Shown here piece after piece: positions 43,180 through 53,578 of a stretch of DNA of 64,000 bases (the stretch's first letter is position 1; every line of letters starts with the position of its first letter). The position numbers were made by a program, and so were the translations under genes. The stretch is from contig JAUNAP010000006.1 of the NCBI GenBank assembly GCA_030527545.1, positions 1 to 64,000 on the forward strand, read 5' to 3'. Source of the stretch: Actinomycetaceae bacterium (lineage in GTDB: Bacteria; Actinomycetota; Actinomycetes; Actinomycetales; Actinomycetaceae). The notes under the pieces are model-generated. The model was not told the origin of the DNA, did not search any database, and saw only the letters and a program-made list of their open reading frames with translations.

Positions 43180-43560
43180 CTGCCGTAAACCGCACCATTG
43201 CGCGGAAAACCGTTGTCAACCAGGGCGCCGACCACCCCTGAAGACAGGGACCTTTGGGCACTTTACCGCGAGATTCTTCCAGCCCAGAACTTCATCCCGG
43301 AACACTCCTTACCTATCGGGAAGCAATCCACCCATCGTGTCACCACGCTGGCCACCTCTTCGACTTCCGCCCACCCGCTCGCTCCACCACCCACTTATCA
43401 GTTTCCCGCCCTCCCGGTCGCATATCTGAGGGCATTTCGAAGTTTTCGAGGAGTCCAGATTTTCGCCTAAATTCCCAGCAAAACGCAAGATGAAACGCGC
43501 CTAATCTCGTCCTACATTCGAATCATCCGCTTTAGCCCTCTACAAAAAACGGATGGAATC
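43180..43560 (+). promoter_or_regulatory. 381-base leader of the protease gene
   Basis: No gene with natural codon use is seen. The last ~120 bases are distinctly AT-richer than the surroundings and probably contain the promoter. A GGATGG ribosome binding site lies 5 bases before the protease ATG. Confidence 0.45.
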
Positions 43561-45051
43561 ATGAAGAAGTCACTGACCTACTCGGCGGCACTCGCCACGC
43601 TCGCTGTGGCGATCGCCCCCGTCATCGTCGATGCCGTTCCGAGCTTCGGCGACGACGTCTCGACCGAACCCGCTCCCGCTGCCGCCGTCACCGCCATCGA
43701 CGAGCCGGCCCCCTCGAACGGTTTCATCATCTCCTACAAGGAAGGCACCTCCGAGGCCGCCGCACTCAACACGGACAGCGGCGCAGAACAGGGCGTCGAC
43801 GTCCTTGATGACACATCCAAGGCCTCGGTGGCCGAGGCTGTCGACGGCATCGACGCGACCGTGACCCGCTCCCACGCCGGCGCCGAGCAGACCGCGGTGG
43901 TCGAGCTCGACCGCGAGCTCAATGCCGAAGAGCAGGCCGACGTCATCGCCAAGATCGAGGCCGACGAGGCCGTTGCCGCGGTCGAGCCCAATCTCATCGC
44001 GACGCCCGAAGCGGTGACTCCCAATGACACCTATTTCTCTCAGCAATGGGCGCTTGCAAATAATCGCGGCGGCGCTAATTTCCAATCTGCTTGGGATTAT
44101 TCAAAAGGTAATGGCGTGACCGTTGCGGTATTGGATACGGGTCTCGCTCGCCACGCCGATGTCATGCCGAACACGGTGGCCGGTTTCGATTTCATCCGCG
44201 ATGCCAAGTCCGCTGGCGACGGTGACGGACGCGACTCCAACCCTCTCGACGAGGGCGAGGCCATGGCCGCCAACGGCTGCTGGAAGGGCTTCCCCGCAAC
44301 GACGAAGAAGTCCGGGTGGCACGGCACCCACGTCGCCGGCATTATCGGCGCGGCCCAGAACAACCGCTACGGCGTATCGGGCGCGGCCCCGGGCGCAAAG
44401 GTCCAGCCCCTGCGCGTCATGGGTAAGTGCGGCGGCGACGCCCAAGACATCGTCGACGCGATCACCTGGGCCTCGGGTGGCGACGTCCCCGGCATCGTGC
44501 GCAACCCCACCCCCGCCGCCGTCATCAACCTGTCGTTGTCCTCGCGCTCCGACACGTGCCCCAGCTACTACCAGCGCGCCATCGACGGCGCCGTGTCCCG
44601 CGGCTCCACAGTCGTTGTCGCCGCAGGCAACGCCTCCATCGATGCCCGCAAGGTAGCCCCGGCCAACTGCAACAACGTCATCGTTGTCGGCGCTGTCGGC
44701 CAGAAAGCCGGTCTCGCCTACTACTCCAACCACGGCCCGAAGGTCGACGTCTTCGGTCCCGGCGGCGACCAGCGCTACGATCGCGGCATCCTTTCCACGG
44801 TCAACGGCTCCTCTGATCGCCCGAACAACACCTCGGCTCTGCAGTACCTCCAGGGAACCTCGATGGCGGCCCCGCACGTTTCGGCCGCGGTCGCCCTCAT
44901 GAAGAGCGCGAACCCCTCGCTGTCTCCGACTCAGATTCGCCAGATCCTCCGCTCCTCGACGAAGTCCGTCTCCTCGTGCTGGGCTGGTTCGGGCGCGTGC
45001 CAGGCGGGTGTTCTCGACGCCGCTAAGGCCGTAAGGATGGCTCGAGGCTAA
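43561..45051 (+). CDS. Secreted subtilisin-like serine protease (S8)
   Basis: 496 residues. Signal peptide (MKKSLTYSAALATLAVAIAP ...) and an inhibitor I9-like propeptide (about 45-150; NGFIISYKEGT and VAAVEPNLIATPE). The catalytic triad is Asp192 (VAVLDTG), His257 (GWHGTHVAG) and Ser434 (QGTSMAAPHVSAA). Length and Cys pairs fit extracellular S8 proteases of Actinomycetaceae. A block at about 44020-44130 that starts the catalytic domain is clearly AT-richer than its flanks. Followed by a strong terminator. Confidence 0.93.
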   Translation: MKKSLTYSAALATLAVAIAPVIVDAVPSFGDDVSTEPAPAAAVTAIDEPAPSNGFIISYKEGTSEAAALNTDSGAEQGVDVLDDTSKASVAEAVDGIDATVTRSHAGAEQTAVVELDRELNAEEQADVIAKIEADEAVAAVEPNLIATPEAVTPNDTYFSQQWALANNRGGANFQSAWDYSKGNGVTVAVLDTGLARHADVMPNTVAGFDFIRDAKSAGDGDGRDSNPLDEGEAMAANGCWKGFPATTKKSGWHGTHVAGIIGAAQNNRYGVSGAAPGAKVQPLRVMGKCGGDAQDIVDAITWASGGDVPGIVRNPTPAAVINLSLSSRSDTCPSYYQRAIDGAVSRGSTVVVAAGNASIDARKVAPANCNNVIVVGAVGQKAGLAYYSNHGPKVDVFGPGGDQRYDRGILSTVNGSSDRPNNTSALQYLQGTSMAAPHVSAAVALMKSANPSLSPTQIRQILRSSTKSVSSCWAGSGACQAGVLDAAKAVRMARG

Positions 45052-45080
45052 CCACATACTTTCCGGCGGATGCGCAAACT

Positions 45081-45127
45081 CCGTGCCGGCGTGACCCAGA
45101 GGGCGGGTTACGCCGGCACGGTTCTAT
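45081..45127. terminator. Bidirectional terminator between protease and nrdG
   Basis: A 12-bp perfect stem (CCGTGCCGGCGT and complement; arms 45081-45092 and 45110-45121) with 17-base loop, then TTCTATT. It serves the + strand protease and probably also the convergent nrdDG operon. Confidence 0.8.
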
Positions 45128-45834
45128 TCGCGAACGATGAGGGTGCCGAAGCCGAAGCCTCTATAGGACTCGACCGTCCTAGCCCAGCTGGCTGCCCAGT
45201 CGGGTCCGCAGGCCACGAACCCCTCGGGTGCTCCTCGCTCACGCGCTCGCTGCACGGCAACCGTGGCCACACCCCGCTTGGCTAATTCTCGACCGATCGC
45301 CACCGGATCTGGCCCTTTGGGATAGACGGTCACTCGCACCTCGTAGTCGATACCGCTGTCGAGGACGACGTCGAGACTCTCCCAGGCCAGGCGCCCCGCA
45401 GATGCCGAACCCGCGACGTCAATGTAATCCGCCGGCAGAGCCTTGATATCGAGCCCCACCCACTCGAGGGCACGCTCGCTCGCGAGGGTCCGCAGGCGCC
45501 TCGGATAGGGCCCGGCCGTGTGCAGGCCCCTACCGAACCCGGCCTCGCCCACCCGCTCGAGAGCATCCGCGATCGCTGGCTGGCGCAGGGGCTCGCCCCC
45601 GGAGAAGACGACTCCGTCGAGGAGGCCCCGCCGCTTTGCCAGCAGCTCGTCAACCGCCGAGAAGGGAACCTTACCCGGAGTGGTGACGTCGATGATCGCG
45701 TGATTGTGGCAGTAGGGACATCGCCACGGACAGCCCTGGACGAACACGGTGGCGACGAGCTTGCCGGGCCAGTCGACGCTCGAGCATGCGACAACGCCGG
45801 CGATGGCGAGCTCATCCGCGTTTGCCCTAGACAA
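45124..45834 (-). CDS. nrdG: Anaerobic ribonucleotide reductase activating protein
   Basis: About 236 residues. Radical SAM enzyme with CPWRCPYC (Cx3Cx2C cluster motif) and FSGGEPL, which forms the glycyl radical in NrdD. Start is uncertain: TTG 45834 overlaps the nrdD stop and gives the family-normal N-terminus (ADELAIAGVVACSSVDWPGK); an ATG at 45888 would add 18 residues and overlap nrdD by 62 bases. Same operon as nrdD, with the NrdR boxes upstream. Confidence 0.88.
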   Translation of the reverse strand: MSRANADELAIAGVVACSSVDWPGKLVATVFVQGCPWRCPYCHNHAIIDVTTPGKVPFSAVDELLAKRRGLLDGVVFSGGEPLRQPAIADALERVGEAGFGRGLHTAGPYPRRLRTLASERALEWVGLDIKALPADYIDVAGSASAGRLAWESLDVVLDSGIDYEVRVTVYPKGPDPVAIGRELAKRGVATVAVQRARERGAPEGFVACGPDWAASWARTVESYRGFGFGTLIVRE

Positions 45835-47629
45835 GGGCGGGCTCGTCGAACGTGACGCGTTCGGCGTACTCGGCCTTCTTGCCTGCATTGAAACTGGCGA
45901 CGGGCCTGAAGTAGCCCATCACTCGCGTCCACACCTCGCACTCGACCTCCCCAAGGCCCGCGGCCTCGCACGAGGGGCACGCCGCCTGCTCGCCCGGGAG
46001 GTAGCCGTGTGTGGGACACACGGAGAACGTCGGAGTCACCGTAAGATAGGGCACCTTGAATCGCGTGAGGGCGCGGCGCACGAGCTCCCGGCACGCCTCG
46101 GGGCTTGAGACAGCCTCGCCCATGTAGAGATGAAGGACCGTCCCGCCCGTGTAGCAGCCCTGGAGGTCTTCCTGGTGCTCGAGAGCGGAGAAGGGGTCGG
46201 CGGTCGCGTCGACGGGCAGCTGGGAGGAGTTCGTGTAGTAGGGGGCCTCGGCAGTGCCGGCCTGGATAATCTCGGGGTAGCGTCGGCGATCCTCGCGGGC
46301 GAAACGGTAGGTAGCACCCTCGGCGGGCGTTGCCTCCAGGTTGTACAAGTGGCCCGTGGCCTCCTGCAACTCGCGCATGCGCTCACGCATGTGGGTGAGA
46401 ACGCGTAGGCACAGGGCGTGCCCCTGGGCGTCGGTGATGTCTGCGCGGTCGCGAGTAAAGTTGCGAACCATCTCGTTCATCCCGTTGACGCCGAGCGTGG
46501 AAAAGTGCGTCTCTAGGCCGCCGAGGTAGCGGCGCGTGTAGGGGAAGAGCCCGTCGTCCATGAGCTCGCTGATTTTTGCTCGGCGGGCCTCGAGGACATG
46601 CGCGCCGAGGTCGATGAGCCGGTCAAGATCGGCAATAAGACCCGACTCGTCGCCAGCGTTGAGGTAGCCCAGGCGCGCCATGTTGATGGTGACGACGCCG
46701 ATCGAGCCGGTCTGTTCTCCCGACCCAAACAGGCCGTTGCCGCGGCTGAGAAGCTCGCGTAGGTCGAGCTGGAGGCGGCAGCACATCGAGCGCACGTCGC
46801 CGGGGTTGAGGTCGGAGTTAATGAAATTTTGGAAGTAGGGCAGGCCGTACTTCGCGGTCATGGCGAAGAGACGCGTGACGTTGGGCGCCTCCCAGTCGAA
46901 GTCGCGTGTCATGTTGTAGGTCGGAATCGGAAAAGTAAAAGCTCGCCCGTTCGCGTCGCCCGCTGTCATGACTTCGATGAAGGCGCGGTTGATGACGTCC
47001 ATTTCCTCCTGCAGGTCCCCGTAGGTGAAGGGGCAGCACTCGTCGCCGACGAGCGGGTGCTCGTCGGCGAGATCCGCCGGGCAGACCCAGTCGAAGGTGA
47101 GGTTGGTGAAGGGGCACTGCGATCCCCACCTCGAGGGGACGTTGAGGTTGAAGATGAAGCCTTCCATGAGCTCGTAGACCTGCTCGTAGCTGAGACCGTC
47201 GAGGCGGACGTAGGGGGCGAGGTAGGTGTCGAAACTCGACAGTGCCTGCGCTCCGGCCCACTCGTTTTGCAAGGTGCCGAGGAAGTTGACGATCTGGCCG
47301 AGAGCTGAGCTGAGGTGTCGGGCCGGACGGGACGCAATGGCCCCGCTCACGCCGTTGAAGCCCTCGTGGAGCAGGTTCTTGAGCGACCACCCGGCGCAGT
47401 ATCCACTGAGCATGTCGAGATCGTGGATGTGGAGCGCGCCGCTTCGGTGGGCATCGGCGGCTTCGGGGGAGAAGACCTCCTCCAGCCAGTAGGTCGCCGT
47501 GACCTTACCGGAGGTGTTGAGGATGAGGCCGCCGAGCGAGTAGTCCTGATTGGCGTTCGCGTTGACGCGCCAGTCCGCGCGCGTGAGGTACTCGTTCATC
47601 GTGTCGGCGGGCGAAATTCGTGACGTCAT
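45827..47629 (-). CDS. nrdD: Anaerobic (class III) ribonucleoside-triphosphate reductase
   Basis: 600 residues from ATG 47629 (ribosome binding site AAGAAGG). Reduces ribonucleotides without oxygen. Catalytic core with conserved CC and cysteine residues (PGDVRSMCCRLQLDL), zinc site CPTHGY ... CPSCEA near the C-terminus, and the glycyl radical site RVMGY near 580. No N-terminal ATP-cone is present, so allosteric control may be reduced compared with longer enzymes. A frame extending to 47686 would run into the first NrdR box and is less likely. Confidence 0.93.
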   Translation of the reverse strand: MTSRISPADTMNEYLTRADWRVNANANQDYSLGGLILNTSGKVTATYWLEEVFSPEAADAHRSGALHIHDLDMLSGYCAGWSLKNLLHEGFNGVSGAIASRPARHLSSALGQIVNFLGTLQNEWAGAQALSSFDTYLAPYVRLDGLSYEQVYELMEGFIFNLNVPSRWGSQCPFTNLTFDWVCPADLADEHPLVGDECCPFTYGDLQEEMDVINRAFIEVMTAGDANGRAFTFPIPTYNMTRDFDWEAPNVTRLFAMTAKYGLPYFQNFINSDLNPGDVRSMCCRLQLDLRELLSRGNGLFGSGEQTGSIGVVTINMARLGYLNAGDESGLIADLDRLIDLGAHVLEARRAKISELMDDGLFPYTRRYLGGLETHFSTLGVNGMNEMVRNFTRDRADITDAQGHALCLRVLTHMRERMRELQEATGHLYNLEATPAEGATYRFAREDRRRYPEIIQAGTAEAPYYTNSSQLPVDATADPFSALEHQEDLQGCYTGGTVLHLYMGEAVSSPEACRELVRRALTRFKVPYLTVTPTFSVCPTHGYLPGEQAACPSCEAAGLGEVECEVWTRVMGYFRPVASFNAGKKAEYAERVTFDEPALV

Positions 47630-47677
47630 CGTGGCCTTCTTTCCCTGCGTGGCGCCGCGATCAGTCAACCGCCGCAA

Positions 47678-47724
47678 CCACATCATCTTGTGTCCGCAAG
47701 AAACGCTACCACTACATCTTGTGT
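47678..47724 (-). promoter_or_regulatory. Pair of NrdR boxes upstream of nrdD
   Basis: On the minus strand, ACACAAGATGTAGTGG (47709-47724) and ACACAAGATGATGTGG (47678-47693) each match most positions of the NrdR consensus ACACwATATATwGTGT; their starts are 31 bases apart, three helical turns, as known for NrdR box pairs. This predicts repression of the anaerobic reductase by NrdR when nucleotides are sufficient. Confidence 0.72.
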
Positions 47725-47805
47725 TTTCAAGCTCGGCGTGTCGCCTAGGACACAGGTCCCGATGCTTCTCCTAAACCCCCCTTCGACATGCCCGACACGC
47801 CGGTC

Positions 47806-48732
47806 TCAAGCCGACTCAGCAGCACCCACTGAGGTACGCGCGCGCGGGCGACGCAACCGATCGACCTCGGCGAGAAGAAGAAGAGAGGCGGCCGCAACTA
47901 GACACAGCGCTCCGGTGGCGAGGAACCACGCAGCCGCTCCACCCTCGCCAAGGCGCGCAAACAAGGCCTGAGCATCCGAGGACGCGAGCCCCATCACCCC
48001 GAGCCGAATCCCGGCCAGTACGGACGCAAGGCCTCCCGCTACCCCAATGAAAGCGGCGGCGACGACGAGAAACCGTCCGGCCCGCCGCGCAGTGTCCGCT
48101 TCCTCAAGCGGCGCAAGCGCAAGAGTCCACACGCCGACGACCCCGATCGCCGCCAGCACGTCACTCGGGCGGTGCCAGCCGTTGAGAACAACCGCGTATC
48201 CCATGAGCGTCGTCCACGCCGCCCCGGCCACCGCCACGACGCTGCGCAGGCGAGGGGTGACGACAATCGTGAGGGCCGTCGCCGCCGTCGCCGCGGCCGT
48301 GACGTGCCCCGAGGGAAAAGAGTTGGGCGCCCCGAGGGTGACGCCAAGATCGGGGCGGGTGAGAACGAGGTGCTTAAGGACCTGAGTCGACACAGTGGAG
48401 GCCGCAATGACGACGAGCGCGCGGCACGCGAGCGCGGGGCGATGACGAAGAAGGGCGACGATGCCCGCGGCGACCATAAGGCCCACGAGCGTGGGAACGG
48501 AGACGGCGGCGAGGAGGAGGCGATCATAACCACTGATACGGGGCGCGAGAACGCCCCCGACCGCCTCCATCGCGGCCCCGTCCCACATCTGCCCGGGGAC
48601 CGTCTCCACGCAGGTCGCCCACAGGCCCCATACGAGCCCCGCGGCCGTGAGGGAGCCGAAGAGTCGGCGTAGGCGAGACGGCCACAGCCCCGCTGGGGGT
48701 TGTGGCCGTCGTCGAGTCTCGCGCGCGCCCAT
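47806..48732 (-). CDS. PAP2-family membrane phosphatase
   Basis: 308 residues from ATG 48732. Six membrane helices with the phosphatase motifs KHLVLTRPD (KX6RP), PSGHVTAA and NGWHRPSDV (His nucleophile-assisting motif). It may remove phosphate from a lipid or undecaprenyl pyrophosphate. A longer frame upstream looks non-coding. Independent of the neighbours; the secreted protein gene ends 40 bases upstream on the same strand. Confidence 0.86.
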   Translation of the reverse strand: MGARETRRRPQPPAGLWPSRLRRLFGSLTAAGLVWGLWATCVETVPGQMWDGAAMEAVGGVLAPRISGYDRLLLAAVSVPTLVGLMVAAGIVALLRHRPALACRALVVIAASTVSTQVLKHLVLTRPDLGVTLGAPNSFPSGHVTAAATAATALTIVVTPRLRSVVAVAGAAWTTLMGYAVVLNGWHRPSDVLAAIGVVGVWTLALAPLEEADTARRAGRFLVVAAAFIGVAGGLASVLAGIRLGVMGLASSDAQALFARLGEGGAAAWFLATGALCLVAAASLLLLAEVDRLRRPRARTSVGAAESA

Positions 48733-48772
48733 CCCCTCTAGGGTAGCGGTGCGCGCCGGGTGAACGCCTGGG

Positions 48773-49387
48773 CTACTTCGGCTGCGGAAGCGCGCCGTCG
48801 ACGATAGCGCGATCGCCGATGGCGGCATCGGTGTGAACGAGCACGGAGCCGCCACGCAGGTTCATCGTGCACGCCGCGGGGGCGTTCTTCTTGACGCCGG
48901 TGTGAACCGTAATGATGACGCGCTCGGGGGTCTCCGAAACGGTCCCGTAGGCGCCGAAGCACGACTCGGAGCCGGTGCGGAAGTAGGCGCGGATCGAGTG
49001 ATCGTCGACCTTCTCGATGCGATCCCACGCGGTCGGCCAGTCGGTAGCAAGATCGGTGACGTTCTCGTCGAGCTCGGACAGGTCGGCCTCGGGCAGAGGC
49101 GCCTGGATGAGCGGAAGTCCGGCGCCGGGAGCAAACTCGTCGGCGGGAACGTAGGACTCGGCGCCGCCGGCCGCTTCGACGTCGGCGAGGTTGGCGGCAG
49201 GCTTATCGGGGTTAGCCACCGGCTTCACCGGCTGGACGGGAAAGTCGGTCGGAACGGCCCACGTGGGAGCCTCGTCGGCGCGGGCGTCACCGCCGGTGAG
49301 GACGGCAGCGCCGATGCCGATTCCACCACACAGGGCGACAGCGGCGGCTCCGGCGAGGAAGGAAGATACGGGACGCAGTTTCTTCAT
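48773..49387 (-). CDS. Secreted hypothetical protein
   Basis: 204 residues from ATG 49387. Signal peptide (KKLRPVSSFLAGAAAVALCG, cleavage near the ARA at about 35), then a Pro-rich segment and a small domain with two Cys (GSESCFGAYG and APAACTMNLRGG). No family recognised. AGGAGAG ribosome binding site. Divergent from the helicase gene, which starts 201 bases away. Confidence 0.75.
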   Translation of the reverse strand: MKKLRPVSSFLAGAAAVALCGGIGIGAAVLTGGDARADEAPTWAVPTDFPVQPVKPVANPDKPAANLADVEAAGGAESYVPADEFAPGAGLPLIQAPLPEADLSELDENVTDLATDWPTAWDRIEKVDDHSIRAYFRTGSESCFGAYGTVSETPERVIITVHTGVKKNAPAACTMNLRGGSVLVHTDAAIGDRAIVDGALPQPK

Positions 49388-49588
49388 GAGGTCTCTCCTA
49401 AGTGCTTGTGGCCCCACCGGCCACGTTGATGAGAAGATCATAACAAATCTTCCACCCGGTTAGTCAAGAGCAAAACTGGTAACTCGTAGTGTGTTGACCT
49501 GCACACATGAGAGCCTCATGGCAGGTGACTGAGAGATCGGTTCGTCCTCCGCGACAATAATGTCGGCGCTGGTCCCTACAGTGGCCCT
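49388..49588. promoter_or_regulatory. Divergent promoter region of secreted protein and helicase
   Basis: Contains two short inverted repeats close together, GTGTG/CACAC (49489-49493/49502-49506) and CATGAG/CTCATG (49506-49511/49515-49520), that could be operator sites. No SOS (LexA) box was seen. Confidence 0.4.
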
Positions 49589-52042
49589 ATGGACACGACG
49601 CGCGAGGATCCACGCCAGGCCGCCCTCGCCTACCTCAACGGCCTCGGCGCGAACGATGATCGCCTCGTCTACGAGACGACGCTTCCCGGCCGCGCGCCTC
49701 GGTTCGCAGCCTGGCCACACTGGGTTGACGCTGAACTGCGTGGTGCGCTCGAGCGTCGCGGCACCGACCGCCTATGGTCCCACCAGGTGGAGGCCGCGAC
49801 GGCCCTCCACGACGGCCGCCACGTCATCGTCTCCACCGGCACGGGCTCGGGAAAATCCCTGGCGACCTGGCTGCCCTACCTCAGCGAGGCCGCCGAGGCC
49901 GCCAAAGCCCCGGCTTCGCTCGCGCGTCCCCTGCCCACCGCCTGCTATCTCGCCCCCACGAAGGCACTCGCCCGCGACCAGCTAGCAGCGATCAGCGCCC
50001 TCATTGACGACGCGAGCCTGCCGCTCCTCGCCGCCACCGCAGACGGCGACGCCGAGCGCGACATGAAGACCTTCGCCCGCACCCGCGCCCATGTCGTCGT
50101 CACCAACCCGGACTTCGTCCACCACGCCCTCCTCCCCAGCCACGAGCATTGGCGTCGGCTGCTCCGTTCGCTCAGCCTCGTCGTCCTCGACGAAATGCAC
50201 TACTACCGCGGCGTCTTTGGGGCCCACGTCGCCTTCGTCTTGCGCCGCCTGCTACGCCTCGCCCGCAGATTCGGAGCCCAACCGCGCGTCGCCATCTTGT
50301 CGGCAACGACGGCCAATCCCGTCGAAGCCGCCGCGCGCTTCATCGGGTGCAGCCCACGCGACATCGCCAACGTCAGCGACGACGGCTCGGGTGCAGGCGA
50401 ACGCACCATCATCGTGTGGCGTCCCCAGGTCATCAACGAGACGATCACCGACGTGGACGCCGCCCTGACCTCCGCCGATTCTCTCGCCGATACGGGAAAC
50501 GACGAGTGGGAAAGCCTCCTCGCGACGCCGCACGCAGCCGGCGCCCGCGCCATGGGTAAGCAGCGGCGTTCGGCCGCCTCCGAGGGCGGCCACCTGGCGG
50601 GAGAGCTCGCCGGTCACGGGTTGCGGGTCCTCGCGTTCACCCGATCGCGCCAGGCTGCGGAAAGTCTGGCCGACATCGCCAAAGACGAGCTCGCTCGCCG
50701 CTACCCCGAACTCGCCGGCCGATTCGCGGCCTACCGCGGTGGCTACCTGCCCGAGGAACGACGCGAGATCGAAGCCTCGCTGCGCGAGGGCCGGCTCGTG
50801 GGCGTCTCCTCGACCTCGGCCCTCGAGCTTGGCATCGACGTGTCTGGCCTCGACGCCACCATTTCGTGTGGCTGGCCGGGAACACGGGCCTCGTGGTGGC
50901 AGCAGTCGGGCCGGGCTGGCCGCGCCGGTGCCGACGGCATCTCGATCCTCGTTTGCTCCGACAACCCCCTCGACGCCTATCTTGCCGATCACCCGGACGA
51001 GATCTTCTCCGAGGTCGAGTCCTCTGTCTTCGACACCTCTAACCCCTACGTCCTCGGACCGCATCTGTGCTGCGCGGCCGCCGAGGCTCCTCTCCTTCCC
51101 GACGAACTCGCGCTCTTTGGGCTGCGCGACACGGTCCCCCTCGACATCCTCACCAGCCAGGGCTTCCTCCGGCGCCGCAAGGCGGGATGGTACTGGAACA
51201 TTGCCACCGAAACGCGTCCATGGGACGCCATCGATCTGCGCGGCGGGGGCAGCCAGCTTCAGCTCGTCACGCCAGCAACCGGCGCTATCGTCGGCACGAT
51301 CGACTCCGCGAACGCCGATGCGCAAGCCCACGTCGGCGCCATCTACGTTCACCAGGGCCGCGTCTATCGAGTCACCGGCCGCGACGAGGACGTCGCCATC
51401 ATCGAACCCGCTCCCCCGAAGCTACGCACCCGCGTCACCCAGCACACGAGGATCCGCATCCTTGACGAGCGCGCTACCCGCCCCGGACCCGACCCGCGGG
51501 TGCTCTGGCACTTCGGTGACGTCGAGGTCGAACGCCAAGTGAGCGACTACGACCTGCTCAGGCTCCCCGGTCTCGAGTTCATCGGCAACTATCAGCTCGA
51601 CCTGCCCGCCCGCCGCTTTGCCACCCGAGCGGTGTGGTGGACCCTCGCCGACGGCCTCGTCGAGGAGCTCATGCTCAACGAAGACACGCTCCCGGGGACT
51701 CTCCACGCCGCCGAACACGCCTCGATCGGACTGCTCCCGCTCGTGGCCACCTGCGACCGATGGGATCTCGGCGGCCTGTCGACCGCCGATCACCCACAGA
51801 CGCTGGCGCCGACCGTGTTCGTCTACGACGGGCTGCCCGGCGGCGCGGGTTTTGCCGAATATGGCTACGCGCATCGCGGCAGATGGATGCGTGCGACCGC
51901 TCTGAGAGTGGAACGCTGCCCCTGCGACGGCGGATGCCCCAGCTGCGTCCACTCCCCCAAGTGCGGGACAAATAACGAGCCGCTCTACAAGAAGGGCGCC
52001 GCCGACCTCCTCGCGGTCCTCGCCGGGATTGGCCGGGCGTAA
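49589..52042 (+). CDS. DEAD/DEAH-box helicase, MrfA/YprA family
   Basis: 817 residues. Motifs: [10 protein letters not shown], Ia [18 protein letters not shown] (DExH variant), III SATTANP, and VI QSGRAGR, then the DUF1998-like C-terminal region with a four-Cys zinc cluster ([17 protein letters not shown] near 775). Family members (MrfA in Bacillus, Rv3649 in mycobacteria) are ATP-driven DNA helicases implicated in mitomycin-type DNA repair. Starts at ATG 49589. Next to DUF1846 in the same direction with overlapping expression likely. Confidence 0.92.
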   Translation: MDTTREDPRQAALAYLNGLGANDDRLVYETTLPGRAPRFAAWPHWVDAELRGALERRGTDRLWSHQVEAATALHDGRHVIVSTGTGSGKSLATWLPYLSEAAEAAKAPASLARPLPTACYLAPTKALARDQLAAISALIDDASLPLLAATADGDAERDMKTFARTRAHVVVTNPDFVHHALLPSHEHWRRLLRSLSLVVLDEMHYYRGVFGAHVAFVLRRLLRLARRFGAQPRVAILSATTANPVEAAARFIGCSPRDIANVSDDGSGAGERTIIVWRPQVINETITDVDAALTSADSLADTGNDEWESLLATPHAAGARAMGKQRRSAASEGGHLAGELAGHGLRVLAFTRSRQAAESLADIAKDELARRYPELAGRFAAYRGGYLPEERREIEASLREGRLVGVSSTSALELGIDVSGLDATISCGWPGTRASWWQQSGRAGRAGADGISILVCSDNPLDAYLADHPDEIFSEVESSVFDTSNPYVLGPHLCCAAAEAPLLPDELALFGLRDTVPLDILTSQGFLRRRKAGWYWNIATETRPWDAIDLRGGGSQLQLVTPATGAIVGTIDSANADAQAHVGAIYVHQGRVYRVTGRDEDVAIIEPAPPKLRTRVTQHTRIRILDERATRPGPDPRVLWHFGDVEVERQVSDYDLLRLPGLEFIGNYQLDLPARRFATRAVWWTLADGLVEELMLNEDTLPGTLHAAEHASIGLLPLVATCDRWDLGGLSTADHPQTLAPTVFVYDGLPGGAGFAEYGYAHRGRWMRATALRVERCPCDGGCPSCVHSPKCGTNNEPLYKKGAADLLAVLAGIGRA

Positions 52043-52079
52043 ACTGTCGGGGACGTTACTGCCTGTGCAAGGAGTACCC

Positions 52080-53573
52080 ATGACCGTGTCCTCGGCGGGT
52101 TTTGACCGCGACCGCTACATCGAGCTCCAATCCGGCCACATTGAATCGAGACGTCGCGAGATCGGCGGGAAACTCTACCTCGAGATGGGCGGAAAGCTCT
52201 TCGATGACATGCACGCCTCACGGGTCCTGCCGGGATTCGCTCCGGACACGAAGATCGCGATGCTCTCTCAGCTGCGCGACGAGCTCGAGATCCTCGTTGT
52301 CGTCAACTCCGGAGACCTCACGCGCCACAAGATCCGCGCTGATCTGGGTATCTCCTACGCCGAGGACACGCTGCGTCTCATCGATGCCTTCCGCGAACGC
52401 GGATTCACGGTCAACAACGTCGTCCTCACGCGCTACGACGAACACAACGAGCAGGCGGTCGCCTTCAAACAGCGGCTCGAGCGGCTCGGCCTCACGGTGT
52501 CTCGGCACCGTACGATACCGGGCTACCCCTCCCACACCGAGCTCATCGTTTCCGATGATGGTTTCGGGAAAAACGACTACGCCCCCGTCACACGCGACCT
52601 CGTCGTCGTCACCGCACCGGGCCCTGGTTCGGGCAAGCTGGCGACGTGCCTGTCGCAGATCTACCACGAGTTCGAGTGCGGGCGGGTTGCCGGGTACGCG
52701 AAGTTCGAGACGTTCCCGATCTGGAATCTGCCCCTCGACCATCCCGTCAACCTTGCCTACGAAGCGGCGACAGCCGATCTCGACGACGTCAACATGATCG
52801 ACCCGTTCCATCTTGCCGCCTACGGCGAGCAGACGGTCAACTACAACCGAGACGTCGAGGTTTTCCCGCTCCTTAAAGCGCTGTTGGAAAAGCTCGTCGG
52901 CTCGTGTCCGTACGCCTCGCCCACCGATATGGGCGTCAACATGGCTGGCAAGTGCCTCAGCGACGACGAAGTGTGCCGCCAGGCCGCGTGTCAGGAGGTC
53001 ATTCGCCGCTATTTCAAGGCGATCGTCGACGAGCGTCGCCGCGAGGCCGATCCCGTTCAGTCCTCGCGCATCGCCATCGTCATGCGCAAGCTCGGCCTGA
53101 CCCCGAGCGACCGTTCGGTCGTCGAGCCGGCACGTGCCGTCGAGGCGTCAACGGGCCAGCCGGGCTCGGCAATCGAGCTGGCCGACGGGCGCATCGTCAC
53201 CGGGAAAACGTCGGCACTCCTCGGCTGCTCGGCGGCCATGCTCCTCAATGCCCTCAAACTGGTGGCGAATATCGACCCCGAGGTCAACTTGCTCTCGCCG
53301 GAGTCGATCGCACCCATCCAGACCCTCAAAACCGAACATCTGGGCTCGCGCAATCCGCGTCTGCACACCGACGAGGTCCTCATCGCACTATCGGTCTCGG
53401 CCGGAACCGACCCGAACGCGCAGACAGCGCTCGCCCACCTGCGGGATCTGCGCGGCTGCGACGTCCACACGACGACGATCCTCGGAACAGTCGACGAGAC
53501 GATCTTCCGTAACCTGGGGATCTTGGTCACGTCGGACCCGAAATATCAGCGCAAATCCCTCTACCGCAAGTAG
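52080..53573 (+). CDS. DUF1846 domain protein
   Basis: 497 residues from ATG 52080 (GGAG ribosome binding site in the AAGGAGTACCC leader). The DUF1846 family (ACT-domain-like, similar to SP0239-type proteins) has a Rossmann-type N-terminal fold ([16 protein letters not shown]-like segment), [22 protein letters not shown] near 180 and [15 protein letters not shown] near 425. No enzyme role is established. Begins 37 bases after the helicase stop. Confidence 0.86.
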   Translation: MTVSSAGFDRDRYIELQSGHIESRRREIGGKLYLEMGGKLFDDMHASRVLPGFAPDTKIAMLSQLRDELEILVVVNSGDLTRHKIRADLGISYAEDTLRLIDAFRERGFTVNNVVLTRYDEHNEQAVAFKQRLERLGLTVSRHRTIPGYPSHTELIVSDDGFGKNDYAPVTRDLVVVTAPGPGSGKLATCLSQIYHEFECGRVAGYAKFETFPIWNLPLDHPVNLAYEAATADLDDVNMIDPFHLAAYGEQTVNYNRDVEVFPLLKALLEKLVGSCPYASPTDMGVNMAGKCLSDDEVCRQAACQEVIRRYFKAIVDERRREADPVQSSRIAIVMRKLGLTPSDRSVVEPARAVEASTGQPGSAIELADGRIVTGKTSALLGCSAAMLLNALKLVANIDPEVNLLSPESIAPIQTLKTEHLGSRNPRLHTDEVLIALSVSAGTDPNAQTALAHLRDLRGCDVHTTTILGTVDETIFRNLGILVTSDPKYQRKSLYRK

Positions 53574-53578
53574 ACGTC

